Part shown: in pieces, positions 45,529 through 55,847 of the stretch
How positions within the stretch are numbered: the stretch's first letter is position 1
How the letters are laid out: each line of letters opens with the position of its first letter
Assembly (NCBI GenBank): GCA_963784995.1
Contig: CAWATZ010000004.1
Coordinates: forward strand, 930,001 to 994,000
Length of the DNA: 64,000 nt
Origin: CAWATZ01 sp963784995
Lineage (GTDB): Bacteria; Planctomycetota; Planctomycetia; Gemmatales; Gemmataceae
Direction: 5' to 3'
Made by a program: the position numbers and the translations under genes
Notes under the pieces: generated by a model
The model's database searches: none
The model's input: only the letters and a program-made list of their open reading frames with translations
Told to the model about the DNA's origin: nothing

Positions 45529-47325
45529 TCAAATCGAAATGCTTCTGCCGAATTGCTCGTTCAGGGCCTGGACTTCGTCCTCGTCGAACCGGTTCCTTCC
45601 CAGGTTGATCACGGCGGCTCGGGGGAGGTGAGGCGAAGCAGCCAGGGCTCGCGCTCCCTCCTCCCCGATGGCATTTCTTGACAGGTTGAGCGAGGTCAGG
45701 CGAGCGAGACGCCGGGAACTGGCGAGGGCTTTTGCGCCCTCGTCGTCAATGCGGTTGCCAGACAGATCGAGCGCGGCGAGGTGGGCGAGGATCGGCGACT
45801 CGGCCAGGGCGCAAACTCCCTCGGAGCCAATGGCGTTGACTTCCAGGTCGAGCGTGACCAGGCGCGAAAGGTACGGCGACTCGGCCAGGGCTCGCGCTGC
45901 GGCTGGGCCGATTCCATTGTTGCTCAGGCCCAGTGCGACGAGGTTGGCAAGGGCCGGCGATTGAGCCAGGGCACGCATCCCCTCGGCACCGATGTGGCAG
46001 TATCCCAGACCAAGCGATCTCAAGTGCGTCAGATGCGGCGACTCGGCTAGGGCCTGCGCGCCCTCGGGGCCGAACCTGTTATAGGACAGGTCCAGTGCGG
46101 TCAGGCGAGAGAAGTTTGGCGACTGGGCCAGGGCACGCATTCCTTCCCGGCCAATGCCGCTGCCCCAGATGGTGAGCGAAGTCAATCGAGTGAGGTGCGG
46201 CGACTGGGCCAGGGCAGCCACGCCCTTGTCGCCGACGTTAGTCAGCGACAGGCTCAGCACGGTGAGCCCGGCGAAGTGCGGCGACCGGGCCAGGGCAGCC
46301 GCGCCGCGGGCACCGATTTTATTGCCGGTCAGGTTGAGCGAGACGAGTTTGCTGATGTGCGGTGTCTGGGCCAGGGCGCTCACGGCCGCCGAATTGATCT
46401 TGTTGTCCCTCAGGTCAAGCGTGGTCAGCCGCGCGACGTGTGGCGACTCCGCCAGGGCCCGTGTTCCCGTCGTCCCGATCCGGTTATCGCTCAGGTTGAG
46501 CGTACTCAGCCGAGCGAGGAGAGCCGAGCCGGCCAGAGCCTGCGCTCCTTCGGGGCCGATCCCGTTGCGACTCAGTTCGAGCGTGGTCAGGCGCGTCAGG
46601 TGGGGCGACTGGGCCAGGGCGCGCGCCCCCTCGGGGCCGATCCGATTGGAGTTCAAATTGAGCGCGGCGAGCCGGGCGAGGTAGGGCGACCCTGCCAGGA
46701 CCCGCACCCCCTCGGGGCCGATGGCGTTGGTATTCAGATCGAGTACGGTGAGATTCGTCAGGTGCGGCGACCCCGCCAGGGCTTGAGCTCCTTCATCCCA
46801 CAGTTCGCTGGAATGCAGGGCCAGGGAAAAGAGGCCGCTCAGCTGCGCCGCGGCGGCCAGAGACCGCACCCCCGCCGTACGGAGAGGGCATCGGAGCCGA
46901 AGAGCGGTGAAAGAGGGGAGCAGGTCGTGCAGCAACCAGTGGAGAGGGCCTGGCTCCCCGGAGATGCGCACATCAAGTCCCTCGACCCACGGATCGTGCG
47001 CCGCCTGGGCCCACTCCTTGGCCCCTTGCAGCGAGCCGCCGAGCCAGATTAGCATCCACACCAGTCCGCGACGGATCTCCCACGTTCCGGGAAATGCCGC
47101 CAGGGAACCACCCAGCCAGCGCTGCCGGTTGCGGGCGAGCAGTTCCTCTTCGGTGGGTGCGTCTTCGGGAACGGCTTGCCCGCATTGCCGGCGGATCAGC
47201 AGCGCCCGATCCTCGTCGCCGTTCTCCTCCAGGAAGTCGGCCAGGACCAGGCGCGGCTCATTGCTGTCCGGCTGTTCCTTGCAGGTGCGCAACAGCCCGA
47301 GCAATTGAGGGGACATCGAGGTCAT
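45529..47325 (-). CDS. TIGR02996 leucine-rich-repeat protein
   Basis: 598 residues. Start ATG 47325 (TSMSPQLLG); the longer frame is not supported and a second ATG at 47316 is possible. The N-terminus is the planctomycete repeat-companion domain TIGR02996: LLRTCKEQPDSNEPRLVLAD and FLEENGDEDRALLIRRQC. After a spacer (LRWLLHDLL-type, residues ~100–170) there are 15 in-register LRRs of 27 residues, ribonuclease-inhibitor-like (e.g. SPHLTRLTTLELSRNGIGPE). The gene is internally repetitive at 81-base spacing. No signal peptide. Probably a protein-interaction scaffold. It follows the secreted-protein gene by 19 bases. Confidence 0.9.
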   Translation of the reverse strand: MTSMSPQLLGLLRTCKEQPDSNEPRLVLADFLEENGDEDRALLIRRQCGQAVPEDAPTEEELLARNRQRWLGGSLAAFPGTWEIRRGLVWMLIWLGGSLQGAKEWAQAAHDPWVEGLDVRISGEPGPLHWLLHDLLPSFTALRLRCPLRTAGVRSLAAAAQLSGLFSLALHSSELWDEGAQALAGSPHLTNLTVLDLNTNAIGPEGVRVLAGSPYLARLAALNLNSNRIGPEGARALAQSPHLTRLTTLELSRNGIGPEGAQALAGSALLARLSTLNLSDNRIGTTGTRALAESPHVARLTTLDLRDNKINSAAVSALAQTPHISKLVSLNLTGNKIGARGAAALARSPHFAGLTVLSLSLTNVGDKGVAALAQSPHLTRLTSLTIWGSGIGREGMRALAQSPNFSRLTALDLSYNRFGPEGAQALAESPHLTHLRSLGLGYCHIGAEGMRALAQSPALANLVALGLSNNGIGPAAARALAESPYLSRLVTLDLEVNAIGSEGVCALAESPILAHLAALDLSGNRIDDEGAKALASSRRLARLTSLNLSRNAIGEEGARALAASPHLPRAAVINLGRNRFDEDEVQALNEQFGRSISI

Positions 47326-47344
47326 GGGTCTGGTCCGTCGGGCT

Positions 47345-48052
47345 TCAGGGCAGCTTCGCCGGCTTGAGGAAGTCGAAGACCTCGACAATCGTCCGCGGTT
47401 CGACCCGGAAGCGCGTTCCCTTACCCTCATAGAAGCCGTAGCGCTCGATCATCTGCGGCACCAGCAGCGAGTAGGTCACCTTCTTGCCGTTGCCAAGGTT
47501 TTCCACCGTGGTCTCGCAGCTGGTTTTGGTCCCGTCCTCGAACGGCGAGCGCACCGTGGCCTTGAAGATGGTCGCTTTGACCCGGAACTTCTTGCCGTGG
47601 TAGACCACTTCCTTCGGCTCCTTCACGGCGTCGCGGGCGGCGACCGCTCCCAGGATCAGCAGGGGGCGGGCCAGGTCCTGGTGGGTCAGCTTCAGCTCCT
47701 CGACGACGTGGCGATTGTCGGCGGTAAGCACGTCCAGCAGCCGCTCCTCCTTTCCCAGGAAGCCGGCCGTGGACAGGGCGCCGGGCCGCATGACCGCTTC
47801 CAGGTCGGCGATCGGCTTGCCGGCAATCTCCGGCAGCTTGGCGATCAGGTCCGTGCTGTTTTTGCCGCCGACGATGAAGCCGGTCTTCGGGTCCTTGACG
47901 GCCGGGACCGGCTTGACGCCGAGCTGGGCTGGATCGACCTTGGCGTAATCCGTGACCGCCGGCTCGCCCGGTGCCGGGGATGGAAAGACCAGGGATGCGG
48001 CGAAGATGGCCGAGAGGGCGGAGAGTCCGAACCAAAAAGAGCGGTCGCTCAC
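47345..48052 (-). CDS. Exported hypothetical protein (235 aa)
   Basis: N-terminal signal (WFGLSALSAIFAASLVF, then PSPAPGEP). The mature protein has KPVPAVKDPKTGFIVGGKNS, EIAGKPIADLEAVMRPGA, VVYHGKKFRVKATIF and ends EPRTIVEVFDFLKPAKL. Similar small exported proteins occur in planctomycetes; I cannot name a family. It lies just downstream of a 32-bp palindrome and upstream of the LRR gene, with which it may share a transcript. Confidence 0.7.
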   Translation of the reverse strand: MSDRSFWFGLSALSAIFAASLVFPSPAPGEPAVTDYAKVDPAQLGVKPVPAVKDPKTGFIVGGKNSTDLIAKLPEIAGKPIADLEAVMRPGALSTAGFLGKEERLLDVLTADNRHVVEELKLTHQDLARPLLILGAVAARDAVKEPKEVVYHGKKFRVKATIFKATVRSPFEDGTKTSCETTVENLGNGKKVTYSLLVPQMIERYGFYEGKGTRFRVEPRTIVEVFDFLKPAKLP

Positions 48053-48064
48053 GGGACGCCTCCT

Positions 48065-48139
48065 GAACTGGGAACGCGGAACTCGGAGTGCGGAGCAGAA
48101 GAATTCCGCTCCGCACTCCGAGTTCCGCGTTCCCAGTTC
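48065..48139. terminator. 32-bp perfect palindrome
   Basis: Arms 48065–48096 and 48108–48139 are exact reverse complements with an 11-base loop. It sits between the end of the 721-residue secreted-protein gene (48143) and the start of the next (48052). Confidence 0.75.
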
Positions 48140-48142
48140 CGC

Positions 48143-50469
48143 TTACTTCTCCAGATCGCGGATAATGGTGACGCTATGCGTGACCACCCGGCCCTCCTCG
48201 GCATAGCTGGCGGTGGTCGTGCCCTTCCAGACCTTCAGCACTTCCACCACCATCTTGACCTGGCTCATGACCTCCTTGACCAGCGGATGCTCCTGCGGCA
48301 CCTCCCTCGTCCGCTCCGGAGGAGGCTCCTTCTTCCCCTTCGGCTTCTCCTCCTTTGGCCCCTTGGGCCCATCCTCTTTTCCCTTGAACCCATCCGGCTT
48401 CTTGAACCCCTCCTCCTTGAACCTGGGCTTCGCCACCTCGTCAGCGAAGGACTGCCCCACGCCGAACTCGATCCAGGGAAGGGCCGCATCCAGCAGAGCC
48501 GGCCAGTCGAACACCGTGGCGCTGAGCAGCGGCTTGTTCGGGTCCGCGAAGGCGGTGCCCCTGGTCTGCAGCGGCTTTTTCTGCAGCAGCCGTTCGGCAT
48601 GCTCCTGCGACAGGGTGAACGCGGCCACGCTCTTGCCCACCGCGATGACCGGCATGAGCCGTTTGTCCAGGCCCACTTCCTCGGGCAGCAGATAGGCGTA
48701 GAAGGTCGCGCCGCCCTTCTTGACCTCCCGGGGGGTTGGGAACTTGAACTCGGGGATTTCCGCCATGGGCGCCTGCTTGCGGACCTCCGCGACGGCGTCC
48801 TCCAGCAGCTTCTTGTACTCGCCCAGCGCCTTGACAAACAGGTCGGGGTCGCTGACGCCCAGCACCAGACCGATTTCCAGCATCGGCAGGGCGGCCCGCG
48901 ATTTCGGCAGAACCTTGTGCCACTGGTTGCCGGTCAGCTTGGCATCGAGGACGAAAGCGGTTTCCCCCTCAGCCAGGGCTGGATAGAAGCTGGTCCGGGT
49001 GATGGTGTCCAGCCGCTTGAGCAGAGGCAATGCGACCTTGACCACTTCCACGTATTTGGGTTTCACCTCGGCAGGCAAGGCGGCCTCGATCAGCTTGTTC
49101 AGCGGGGTCCAGATCGCCTCGATCTCCATGCTTCTCCGCTTGTACGCTTCCAGGTTGGCATCGACGCGGAACACGGCGGCCAGCACGGGCGAGCCGCCCA
49201 GGTGATCCAGCAAGGCAAGCGGCTTGGGAACGGCCTGGCCCGGATAGTTGCTGTAGTCGTAGTCGAACGATTCCTGCCCCTGGCTGGTCAGGAAGGTGTA
49301 CGAGAAGTCGGCTCCCATCTGGGGAAGAGATTGTTTGCTCGCCTGGATCTGGTCGATGATCTCCTTGCCGAGTTTCTTCTTCTCCCCGGCGTTCAGGTCG
49401 GCACGCTCCACCAGGGCGTTGACCAGCTCCTTGATGATCTCATAGTAGTCGTCGGTTGGCAGGCTGCTCTGCCGGAAGCTCCTGGAACTGTAGGAAAGCG
49501 AAGTCAGCTTGCGGTCCAGGTGCTTCTGCAGCGGCTTCAGCTCCGGGCGATCGGCCAGGGACTCGCCCTTGCCGCCCAGGCGCTCGAGCAACTTGGTGGA
49601 GCCGCCAATGTTCAGCAGCAAGTAATCGCCCTGGATGCCCAGGTTGATCGTCAGCTTCAGGTCGGTCAGGATCTTGATCAGCTTCTGGATCTGCTCCTCC
49701 TCCAGGCCCGATTGTTCCCAGGGAAGGTCCTTCCACGGGATCATGGTGCCATCCAGGTTCAGCGACAGGAAGCTGCTGTCGCCGATCTGGACCTTTTTGT
49801 ACCTCCCTTGCAGCGCAGGCACGGCGAAGAGCAGAGCGTTGAGCGCATCATCCAGCCGCTTGAGCTGGCTCTCGGCCCTCTTCTTGTCGGTCAGATGAAA
49901 GCCGATGACCGTGTCGGGGAACTTGATCAGTTTGTTGTTTTCCACCAGGACGTCGGCCACGGCCCTCATCAAGGCCTTGCCGGTTTCGTCCGGTTTCACC
50001 TTGCCCTGGAGGATCAGGAGGTACGGACCGTAGTTGATGGCGGTGTTCAGGCGGAGGTACAGCTGGGCTGCGTCGCTATAGCCCTCGCTGCCGATGCTGA
50101 AGACCTCGTCGGAAACCATGTCGGCCAGCATGGCCAGCAGCTCCTGGTTCTCCGGAGTCTCGAAGATCTTCTGGGCTGTGACCGCGGCCTCGTTGGTCTT
50201 CAGCAGTTCCTGGAGCTGCGCGAGGCCCTGCTTGATGGCGGGCACGTTCAGCAGCCTGGCCCAGGCCCGGCTCTTGCCGATGATCTCGATCAGCTCGCGG
50301 TAGCGCAAGGAGCGCTGTAGTAGGCCGCGTTGGCCGGGGCCATCTTCAGCGATCCGGGAACGCCGCCGGGCTGAGCCGCCCGGGCCGGGGTTTCGGTTGC
50401 GGTCAGAGTTAGCATTCCGGTCAGGACCAGGATTCCGGTCCAGGTGCGCGTTCTGAGACAGGTTGTCAT
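48143..50469 (-). CDS. Large exported hypothetical protein, one frameshift
   Basis: About 775 residues. The signal peptide starts at ATG 50469 (GGGGA upstream): TTCLRTRTWTGILVLTGMLT, then ETPARAAQPGG. The body (RYRELIEIIGKSRAWARLLN onward) lies in another frame; a one-base indel near 50305–50315 joins AAYYSA to LRYREL. The mature part is alpha/beta, with IGFHLTDKKRAESQLKRLDD, VQIGDSSFLSLNLDGTMIPW, VIAVGKSVAAFTLSQEHAER, and a Lys/Gly/Pro-rich insert near the end (GKEDGPKGPKEEKPKGKKEP). It resembles planctomycete DUF3352-like exported proteins in style, but I do not assign a family. Followed by a palindrome and another exported protein. Confidence 0.7.
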
Positions 50470-50562
50470 CGCTTCCCCTTTCGGTGTCATTCTCGTGCGT
50501 ACTCCAGTCGAGAGGACCGTGGGCATTCTAGAAAGACATGCCCTGTTCGGCTCACCGAGGTT

Positions 50563-50942
50563 TCAATCCTTCTCGTCATTCTCCTCGAGAGGATTCGCGC
50601 GAAGATCCACTCCTCGACCGGTTTGCCCTCGATGAGGTGCTGCTGTACGAAATGCGGAATCCGCTCGGCGGTCATGCCGTGATACCACGTTCCCTCCGGA
50701 TAGACCACCATCGTCGGCCCGTGGCAGCAGATCCGCAGACAGCCGACCTTGGTGCGATAGCAGGCATGCTCGCCCCGGTCCAGCTTGTGGTCCTTCAGCT
50801 GTTGCTTGAGGACGTCCCAGGCCCGCTGCCCCTCCTCCGGCGTGCAGCAGTTGGGCCCCAGGCACAGCAGGACGTGGCGGGTGTACGAGCCAATGCCCAG
50901 CTTGCCCGCCACGCTCTTGAGCTGCGATTCCTTATCCGACAT
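50563..50942 (-). CDS. Thioredoxin-like [2Fe-2S] ferredoxin
   Basis: About 125 residues. Cys27, Cys32/33, Cys61, Cys68 and Cys72/73 lie in HVLLCLGPNCCTPEEG, HACYRTKVGCLRICCHGP, followed by MVVYPEGTWYHGM, the signature of small thioredoxin-fold ferredoxins. The unshifted frame runs on to 50487 with an unnatural Arg/Ser tail. A one-base change near 50608 gives the expected end, NPLEENDEKD, with a stop at 50563. Start ATG 50942 (GGAG upstream) overlaps the ATPase stop by 11 bases. Electron-transfer role by family; partner unknown. Confidence 0.8.
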
Positions 50943-53900
50943 GAGGTTTCTCCGTTGGCAGGGGCGACGGTTGCCGGCGAATCTGCCGGGCGATCTCGGC
51001 GAAGATCAGCACACTTGAGGTGAACAGGACGATCAGCAGCCAGTCCGTCCAGTGCAGGCGCTCAATCTTGAAGATGTCCGCCAGACCGGGAAGGGTCGTG
51101 ATCAGGATCTGCACCACCACGATGACAGCGAGGATCAGGAGGAAGGTGCCGTTGCGGAAGATCCCCGCGAAGCCGCTCTCCGCTGGTGTCAGTGAACGGC
51201 AGTTGATCTGGTTCCACACCTGGAAGAAAACGTAGATCGCGAAGAAGATGCTCACCTGCCGGACGTTGAGCGGCTCGAAGTCCCAGTTGTCCGGATTGGG
51301 TCCGCTCCCGGCCGCGAACCAGTGCCCGTACTTCATTCCCAGCAGCAGCCCGAGCATCACGACCACGAAGAACGTGGCCGTGGTGAAGATCGTCTTGATC
51401 ATCGCCGGGGTCAGGATGTTCTCATCCTTCCGCTTGGGCGGCTGCAGCATCACGCCCGGCCGGGGCGGCTCCGAGCAGAGCGCGATCGAGGCGAACGTGT
51501 CCATGATCACGTTGATCCACAGCAGTTGCAGCACGGTGAACGGCGGCCGGACGTTCAGGAACGGCCCCAGGAAGGCGATGACCAGGGCGCTGACGTTGAT
51601 GGTCAGCTGGAACTGGATGAAGCGCTGGATGTTCTCGTAGAGGGATCGGCCCCAGTGGACCGCCTTGACGATGGTGCTGAAGGCGTCGTCCAGCAGCACG
51701 ATCTTGCTGGCCTCCTTGGCGACCTCGGTGCCGGCGATGCCCATGGCCAGGCCGACGTCGGCCTTCTTCAGCGAGGGCGCGTCGTTGGTGCCGTCGCCGG
51801 TCATGGCGACGACCTCGTTGCGCTCCTGGAGGACCTCGACCATCTTGTACTTGTCCAGCGGCCGGGCCCGGGCCAGCACGCGCAGGCCGGCCAGCTGGTC
51901 CTGCAACTTCTTCGCCTCCGGCGCCTCGGGCCCGTTTTTCGCCCTGGCCTCCGCATACTGCTTGTGCAAGGTCTCGAACCGGTCGTGCGTCAGGATGACG
52001 GCGGCCTCGGTGTCGATGGGAGTGTCGCGGTGATCGATCAGGCCGATGTCGAAGGCGATGGCCCGGGCCGTCTCGACGTTGTCGCCGGTGATCATCTTGA
52101 CCTCGATCCCGGCCCGGCGGCACTCATCGACCGCGGCCTTGACGTCCTCGCGGAGCGGATCGCGGATGGCCACGAAGCCGGCGAATACCAGGTTCGTCTC
52201 CAGGTCGGCGCGCATGGCCGCGAGCGAATCTTCATCCTCCGGCGTCCCCTCGGGCAGATAGCCGTGTGCGAAAGCCAGCGTCCGCATGGCCTGGGCGGCG
52301 GAATCGCGGAGGGCCTCCTCGACCGCCTGCCTGGCCTCCGGCGTCCACGGCTGAGCCTGGCCGTCGGCGGTCAGATACTGCGTCGTGTTGGCCAGTACCC
52401 ACTCCGGGGCTCCCTTGGCCAGCACGGTCAGCTTGTTGCCATACTTGACCACCGACGTCATCCGTTTCCGCTCGGAAGAGAAATGCACCATGAACAGCGG
52501 CTCGAACTGCAACCGCAGCTTCTGATACTCCAGCCTCGACTCGTGCAGCCATTGCAGCAGCGATCCCTCGGTGCTGTTGCCAACGACAATCAGCTTGCTT
52601 TCCTTCCACTCCAGGTTGGCGGTGGAGTTGACCGCGGCGTTGAGCGCGATCCAGTCCATCGGCTGGCGCGCGGAGGACGCCAGGCTCCTGACCGTGAAGG
52701 GACTTAAATCCTCCGCTTTCCAGTAGGCGCTGGCCGGGTCGGGGTTGATCCAGTCGGGCTTGCCCTGGTCGCGGACCTTGCCGTCCCAGAAGAGCCGGAC
52801 CACCTTCATCTTGTTCTGGGTCAGGGTGCCGGTCTTGTCGGAGCAAATGACTGTGGCCGAGCCGATCGTCTCACAGGCCACCAGTTGCCGCACCAGGCTG
52901 TTGGCCCGGGTCATCTTCTGCATGGCCAGGGCCAGCGACACGGTCACGCTCATCGGCAGCCCCTCGGGCACGGCCACGACGATGATAATGACCATGTAGA
53001 CGAAATAATTGAGCAGGTAGCCGGTCACGCCCAGCCAGCCTTGCGGCTCGGTGAAATTCGGACGAACGAAGGAAGGGTACATCTCGTGGGTGATGAACCC
53101 ACGCACCAGCAGCGCCAGGAAGATGGCCACGGCAGCGACGTAGCCGACGTTGCTGATCAGGTCGGCCAGGGCGGTGAGCTTGATCTGTAACGGCGTCTGT
53201 TCCTTGGAGATGGTCAGCTTGTGCTTGACGCGCTTCTCCTGGGTGTCGGCCACGGACTCCTCTTCCTCCTCTTCCTCCTCGGCCGAGAGCTTGCGGGCGA
53301 TCTGCCCGAGGTAAGTGGCGTCGCCGACGTCGGTGACGACCAGCTGGCCGACGCCGTCCACGATCTGCGTGCCGCGGTAAGCGCAGCCGGGCTTGTCGGG
53401 GCCGTCGCTGCCGTCCTCCAGGGCGCTGGCCCGCTTGTGGACCGGCATCGACTCGCCGGTCATCAGCGACTGATCGACGTACAGGTCGGTCGCCTTGATC
53501 AGCCGGCCGTCGGCGGGGACCTCGTCGCCGGTTTCCAGCACGACGTTGTCGCCGACAACGACGTCTTCCATCGGGATGGTCTGGAACTCCCCGGTGCGGA
53601 TCACCTTGACCTGGATCGACTCCTTCCTGGCGTTGAGGATCTCGAATTCGCGATCGCTCTTGAACTCGTTGAGGAAGGCCACGCCGGTCGCCAGGATCAC
53701 AGCGACCATGACCGCCAGGCCCTCGACCGAAGCGTGGTGGCCCCGGCTGACGGCCAGACCAACGAAGAAGACGCCGATGGCCGAGACAAACATGGCCGTC
53801 GGGATCCAGTACTGCTGCTTGAAGACAAACAGGGCGACGAAGCCGACGGCCACGATCCCGAGGACGACGCCGGCGGCGACCGGGTTGTGCTGGAACAGGT

Positions 53901-54114
53901 CCACGAACATGGACAGCAGGGCGGCGGCCAGCAGGATCTTGATGATGGCCTCGTCGAACTTCTCGACGAACTTCTTCCAGATCGGCTCGCGGGGCAGAGG
54001 CGTCAGGGCGTTGCTGCCAAATTGGCGGCGGCTCTGCTCCACCAGGTCGGCCGTCAGGCCCGCTTCGGGAAAGGAGCCGGGGTACTGTTGCTGGATGTCC
54101 AGAAGTGTTCGCAT
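50932..54114 (-). CDS. Calcium-translocating P-type ATPase, PMCA-like
   Basis: 1060 residues from ATG 54114 (GAGG six bases upstream); GTG 54126 is an alternative. It has the P-type set: A-domain TGES (residue ~218), phosphorylation site DKTGTLTQNK (~425), MTGDGTNDAPSLKKADVGLA (~771). In the membrane, VAVPEGLPM (helix 4) and LLWINVIMDTFASIALCSEP (helix 6) match the single Ca2+ site of plasma-membrane (type IIB) Ca2+ pumps. An acidic run of eight Glu in AEEEEEEEESVAD lies between the A-domain and helix 3. It pumps Ca2+ out of the cytosol. Followed by the ferredoxin gene with an overlap. Confidence 0.93.
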   Translation of the reverse strand: MRTLLDIQQQYPGSFPEAGLTADLVEQSRRQFGSNALTPLPREPIWKKFVEKFDEAIIKILLAAALLSMFVDLFQHNPVAAGVVLGIVAVGFVALFVFKQQYWIPTAMFVSAIGVFFVGLAVSRGHHASVEGLAVMVAVILATGVAFLNEFKSDREFEILNARKESIQVKVIRTGEFQTIPMEDVVVGDNVVLETGDEVPADGRLIKATDLYVDQSLMTGESMPVHKRASALEDGSDGPDKPGCAYRGTQIVDGVGQLVVTDVGDATYLGQIARKLSAEEEEEEEESVADTQEKRVKHKLTISKEQTPLQIKLTALADLISNVGYVAAVAIFLALLVRGFITHEMYPSFVRPNFTEPQGWLGVTGYLLNYFVYMVIIIVVAVPEGLPMSVTVSLALAMQKMTRANSLVRQLVACETIGSATVICSDKTGTLTQNKMKVVRLFWDGKVRDQGKPDWINPDPASAYWKAEDLSPFTVRSLASSARQPMDWIALNAAVNSTANLEWKESKLIVVGNSTEGSLLQWLHESRLEYQKLRLQFEPLFMVHFSSERKRMTSVVKYGNKLTVLAKGAPEWVLANTTQYLTADGQAQPWTPEARQAVEEALRDSAAQAMRTLAFAHGYLPEGTPEDEDSLAAMRADLETNLVFAGFVAIRDPLREDVKAAVDECRRAGIEVKMITGDNVETARAIAFDIGLIDHRDTPIDTEAAVILTHDRFETLHKQYAEARAKNGPEAPEAKKLQDQLAGLRVLARARPLDKYKMVEVLQERNEVVAMTGDGTNDAPSLKKADVGLAMGIAGTEVAKEASKIVLLDDAFSTIVKAVHWGRSLYENIQRFIQFQLTINVSALVIAFLGPFLNVRPPFTVLQLLWINVIMDTFASIALCSEPPRPGVMLQPPKRKDENILTPAMIKTIFTTATFFVVVMLGLLLGMKYGHWFAAGSGPNPDNWDFEPLNVRQVSIFFAIYVFFQVWNQINCRSLTPAESGFAGIFRNGTFLLILAVIVVVQILITTLPGLADIFKIERLHWTDWLLIVLFTSSVLIFAEIARQIRRQPSPLPTEKPHVG

Positions 54115-54160
54115 GAGGGGCCTCACGAAAGGAAACGCCCTTCTCAGAGAGCCTGAGAAT

Positions 54161-54312
54161 GGGCCATCGTTCGACCCCTGCCGGCTTGCCCGGCAGGTGA
54201 AGGAGGTCGGAAGCTAGAGGAGGATGGCGCAACAATCTTTTTCTTTTCTCCCCTTCTAGCCTGTGACCTCCTTCACCTGCCGGGCAAGCCGGCAGGGGTC
54301 GAACGATGGCCC
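54161..54312. mobile_element. Palindromic MITE-like element, copy 1
   Basis: 152 bases with 48-bp perfect terminal inverted repeats (54161–54208 and 54265–54312) and a 56-base A/T-richer middle. The arms share a ~35-base core (CGACCCCTGCCGGCTTGCCC and onward) with the element at 58878–59024. No coding capacity. Lies between the frr end and the ATPase start. Confidence 0.75.
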
Positions 54313-54347
54313 ACCCCCAGTCCTGATAGGGAGAGGGGAGAAAGAGG

Positions 54348-54908
54348 TCACTGCTCCATGATTTCCTTGGTTTTCTTCTCGGCCAGTTCGGTGATCTTCT
54401 CCTCGTACGTCTTGAGCAGGCTCTGGACTTCTTCCTTGCCCTTGTCGCGTTCGTCCTCGGTCATTTCCTTGGCCTTCTCGGCCGCGTCGAAGTGCTTGTT
54501 GCCGTCGCGGCGGACGTTGCGGCAGGCCACCTTGGCGTCCTCGGCCGACTTCTTGATGCGCGTGCCCAGCTTCTGCCGCTGCTCGCCGCTCATCGGCGGC
54601 ACCTGCAAGCGGATCATCTTGCCGTCGTTGCTGGGCGACATGCCCAGGTCGCTGGCGCGGATCGCCTTCTCGATGTCCTTCAGCGCCGATTGGTCGAACG
54701 GCCGGATCACGATCTGCTGCGGGTCCGGCGTGCTGATGTTGGCCATCTGCTTCAGGGGCGTCAGTGAACCGTAATACTCGACGCGCAGGCTATCGACCAG
54801 GGCGGGGGTGGCCCGTCCGGTGCGCAGGCCGCGCAGCTCATTGGCGAAGACTTGCACTGCCTTCTCCATGCGTTCCTCGGTATCCAGCAGGATTTCGTCG
54901 GAGGTCAT
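54348..54908 (-). CDS. frr: Ribosome recycling factor
   Basis: 186 residues, the standard RRF length. MEKAVQVFANELRGLRTGRA, TPALVDSLRVEYYGSLTPLK, STPDPQQIVIRPFDQSALKD and LQVPPMSGEQRQKLGTRIK are all in the expected order. It releases ribosomes from mRNA after termination together with EF-G. Start ATG 54908 with AAGG upstream. It follows pyrH by 33 bases, the widespread pyrH–frr order, and is likely co-transcribed. Confidence 0.98.
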   Translation of the reverse strand: MTSDEILLDTEERMEKAVQVFANELRGLRTGRATPALVDSLRVEYYGSLTPLKQMANISTPDPQQIVIRPFDQSALKDIEKAIRASDLGMSPSNDGKMIRLQVPPMSGEQRQKLGTRIKKSAEDAKVACRNVRRDGNKHFDAAEKAKEMTEDERDKGKEEVQSLLKTYEEKITELAEKKTKEIMEQ

Positions 54909-54941
54909 GACCTTGCTCCCATACGGACTATGAATTCCGCA

Positions 54942-55691
54942 TTACTCGGATGAGCTGACCAGCGTGCCGACCGGATGGCCGGCAATGGCCCGCTCGATGT
55001 TGCCTTCCCGTTTGAAATTGAAGACCAGGATGGGCAATTTCCCTTCCTGGCAGATGCTGATCGCCGCCATGTCCATCACGTTCAGATTATCCTTGAGCAC
55101 CTGGTTGAATGTCAATTTGGTGTATTTGGTGGCATGGGGGTTCTTTTCCGGATCGGCATTGTAAACGCCATCGACCTTGGTGGCCTTGAGCAAAATCTCG
55201 GCCTCCAGTTCGCGGGCCCGGAGGGCGGCGGCGGTATCGGTGGTGACAAAGGGGTTGCCGGTGCCGCCGGCCAGGATGACGATCCGGCCCTTTTCCAGGT
55301 GGCGCGTGGCCCGGCGGCGGATGTACGGCTCGGCGATGGTTTCCATGCGCATGGCCGTCATCAGGCGGGTGGCGCAGTTCAGGCTCTCCAGGGCGTCCTG
55401 CAAGGCCAACCCATTGAGGACGGTGGCCAGCATGCCCATGTAGTGGGCGGTGCCCTCCTTGATCACTTCGCCGCCGGCGCTGAACTGGGCGCCGCGCAGG
55501 ATGTTGCCCGCCCCGACCACGATGGCCAGCTGCACGCCGCGCTGCACGATCCGCTGGGCCTGACGGGCGACGTTCAGCGTCTCGTCAATGCTGATGCCGT
55601 TGATGCCGGGCGAGCCAAAGCCCTCGCCGCTCAGCTTGAGCACCACGCGTTGGTAGCGCGGCCGGAGATTGTCGTTGCTGTTCTGGTCCAT
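54942..55691 (-). CDS. pyrH: UMP kinase
   Basis: 249 residues. Amino-acid-kinase fold of bacterial UMP kinases: RVVLKLSGEGFGS, AIVVGAGNILRG, TAHYMGMLATVLNGLALQDA, VILAGGTGNPFVTTDTAAAL, LLKATKVDGVYNADPEKNP. It phosphorylates UMP to UDP. The open frame extends to 55835, but ATG 55691 matches family length and has AAAAGGC upstream. Precedes frr. Confidence 0.97.
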   Translation of the reverse strand: MDQNSNDNLRPRYQRVVLKLSGEGFGSPGINGISIDETLNVARQAQRIVQRGVQLAIVVGAGNILRGAQFSAGGEVIKEGTAHYMGMLATVLNGLALQDALESLNCATRLMTAMRMETIAEPYIRRRATRHLEKGRIVILAGGTGNPFVTTDTAAALRARELEAEILLKATKVDGVYNADPEKNPHATKYTKLTFNQVLKDNLNVMDMAAISICQEGKLPILVFNFKREGNIERAIAGHPVGTLVSSSE

Positions 55692-55847
55692 GAGTGCCTT
55701 TTGCGGGAGCCAGTTCGAGGTCGAGGTTGCGCTGACCGGCGCTGGTCCGGAACCGGGGCCGGCACGATCAGTCCATTCTGGGGGGATTATAGGTAACGAT
55801 TGCTCCGGGGCCAGAGAGACGAGCCGGAACGTCACGGAGGGCGTTCC

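Noticed and set aside
45529..47325. CRISPR-like array from 81-base spaced repeats
   Set aside because: The periodicity is the coding of 27-residue LRRs in one open frame; repeats diverge and there are no spacers.
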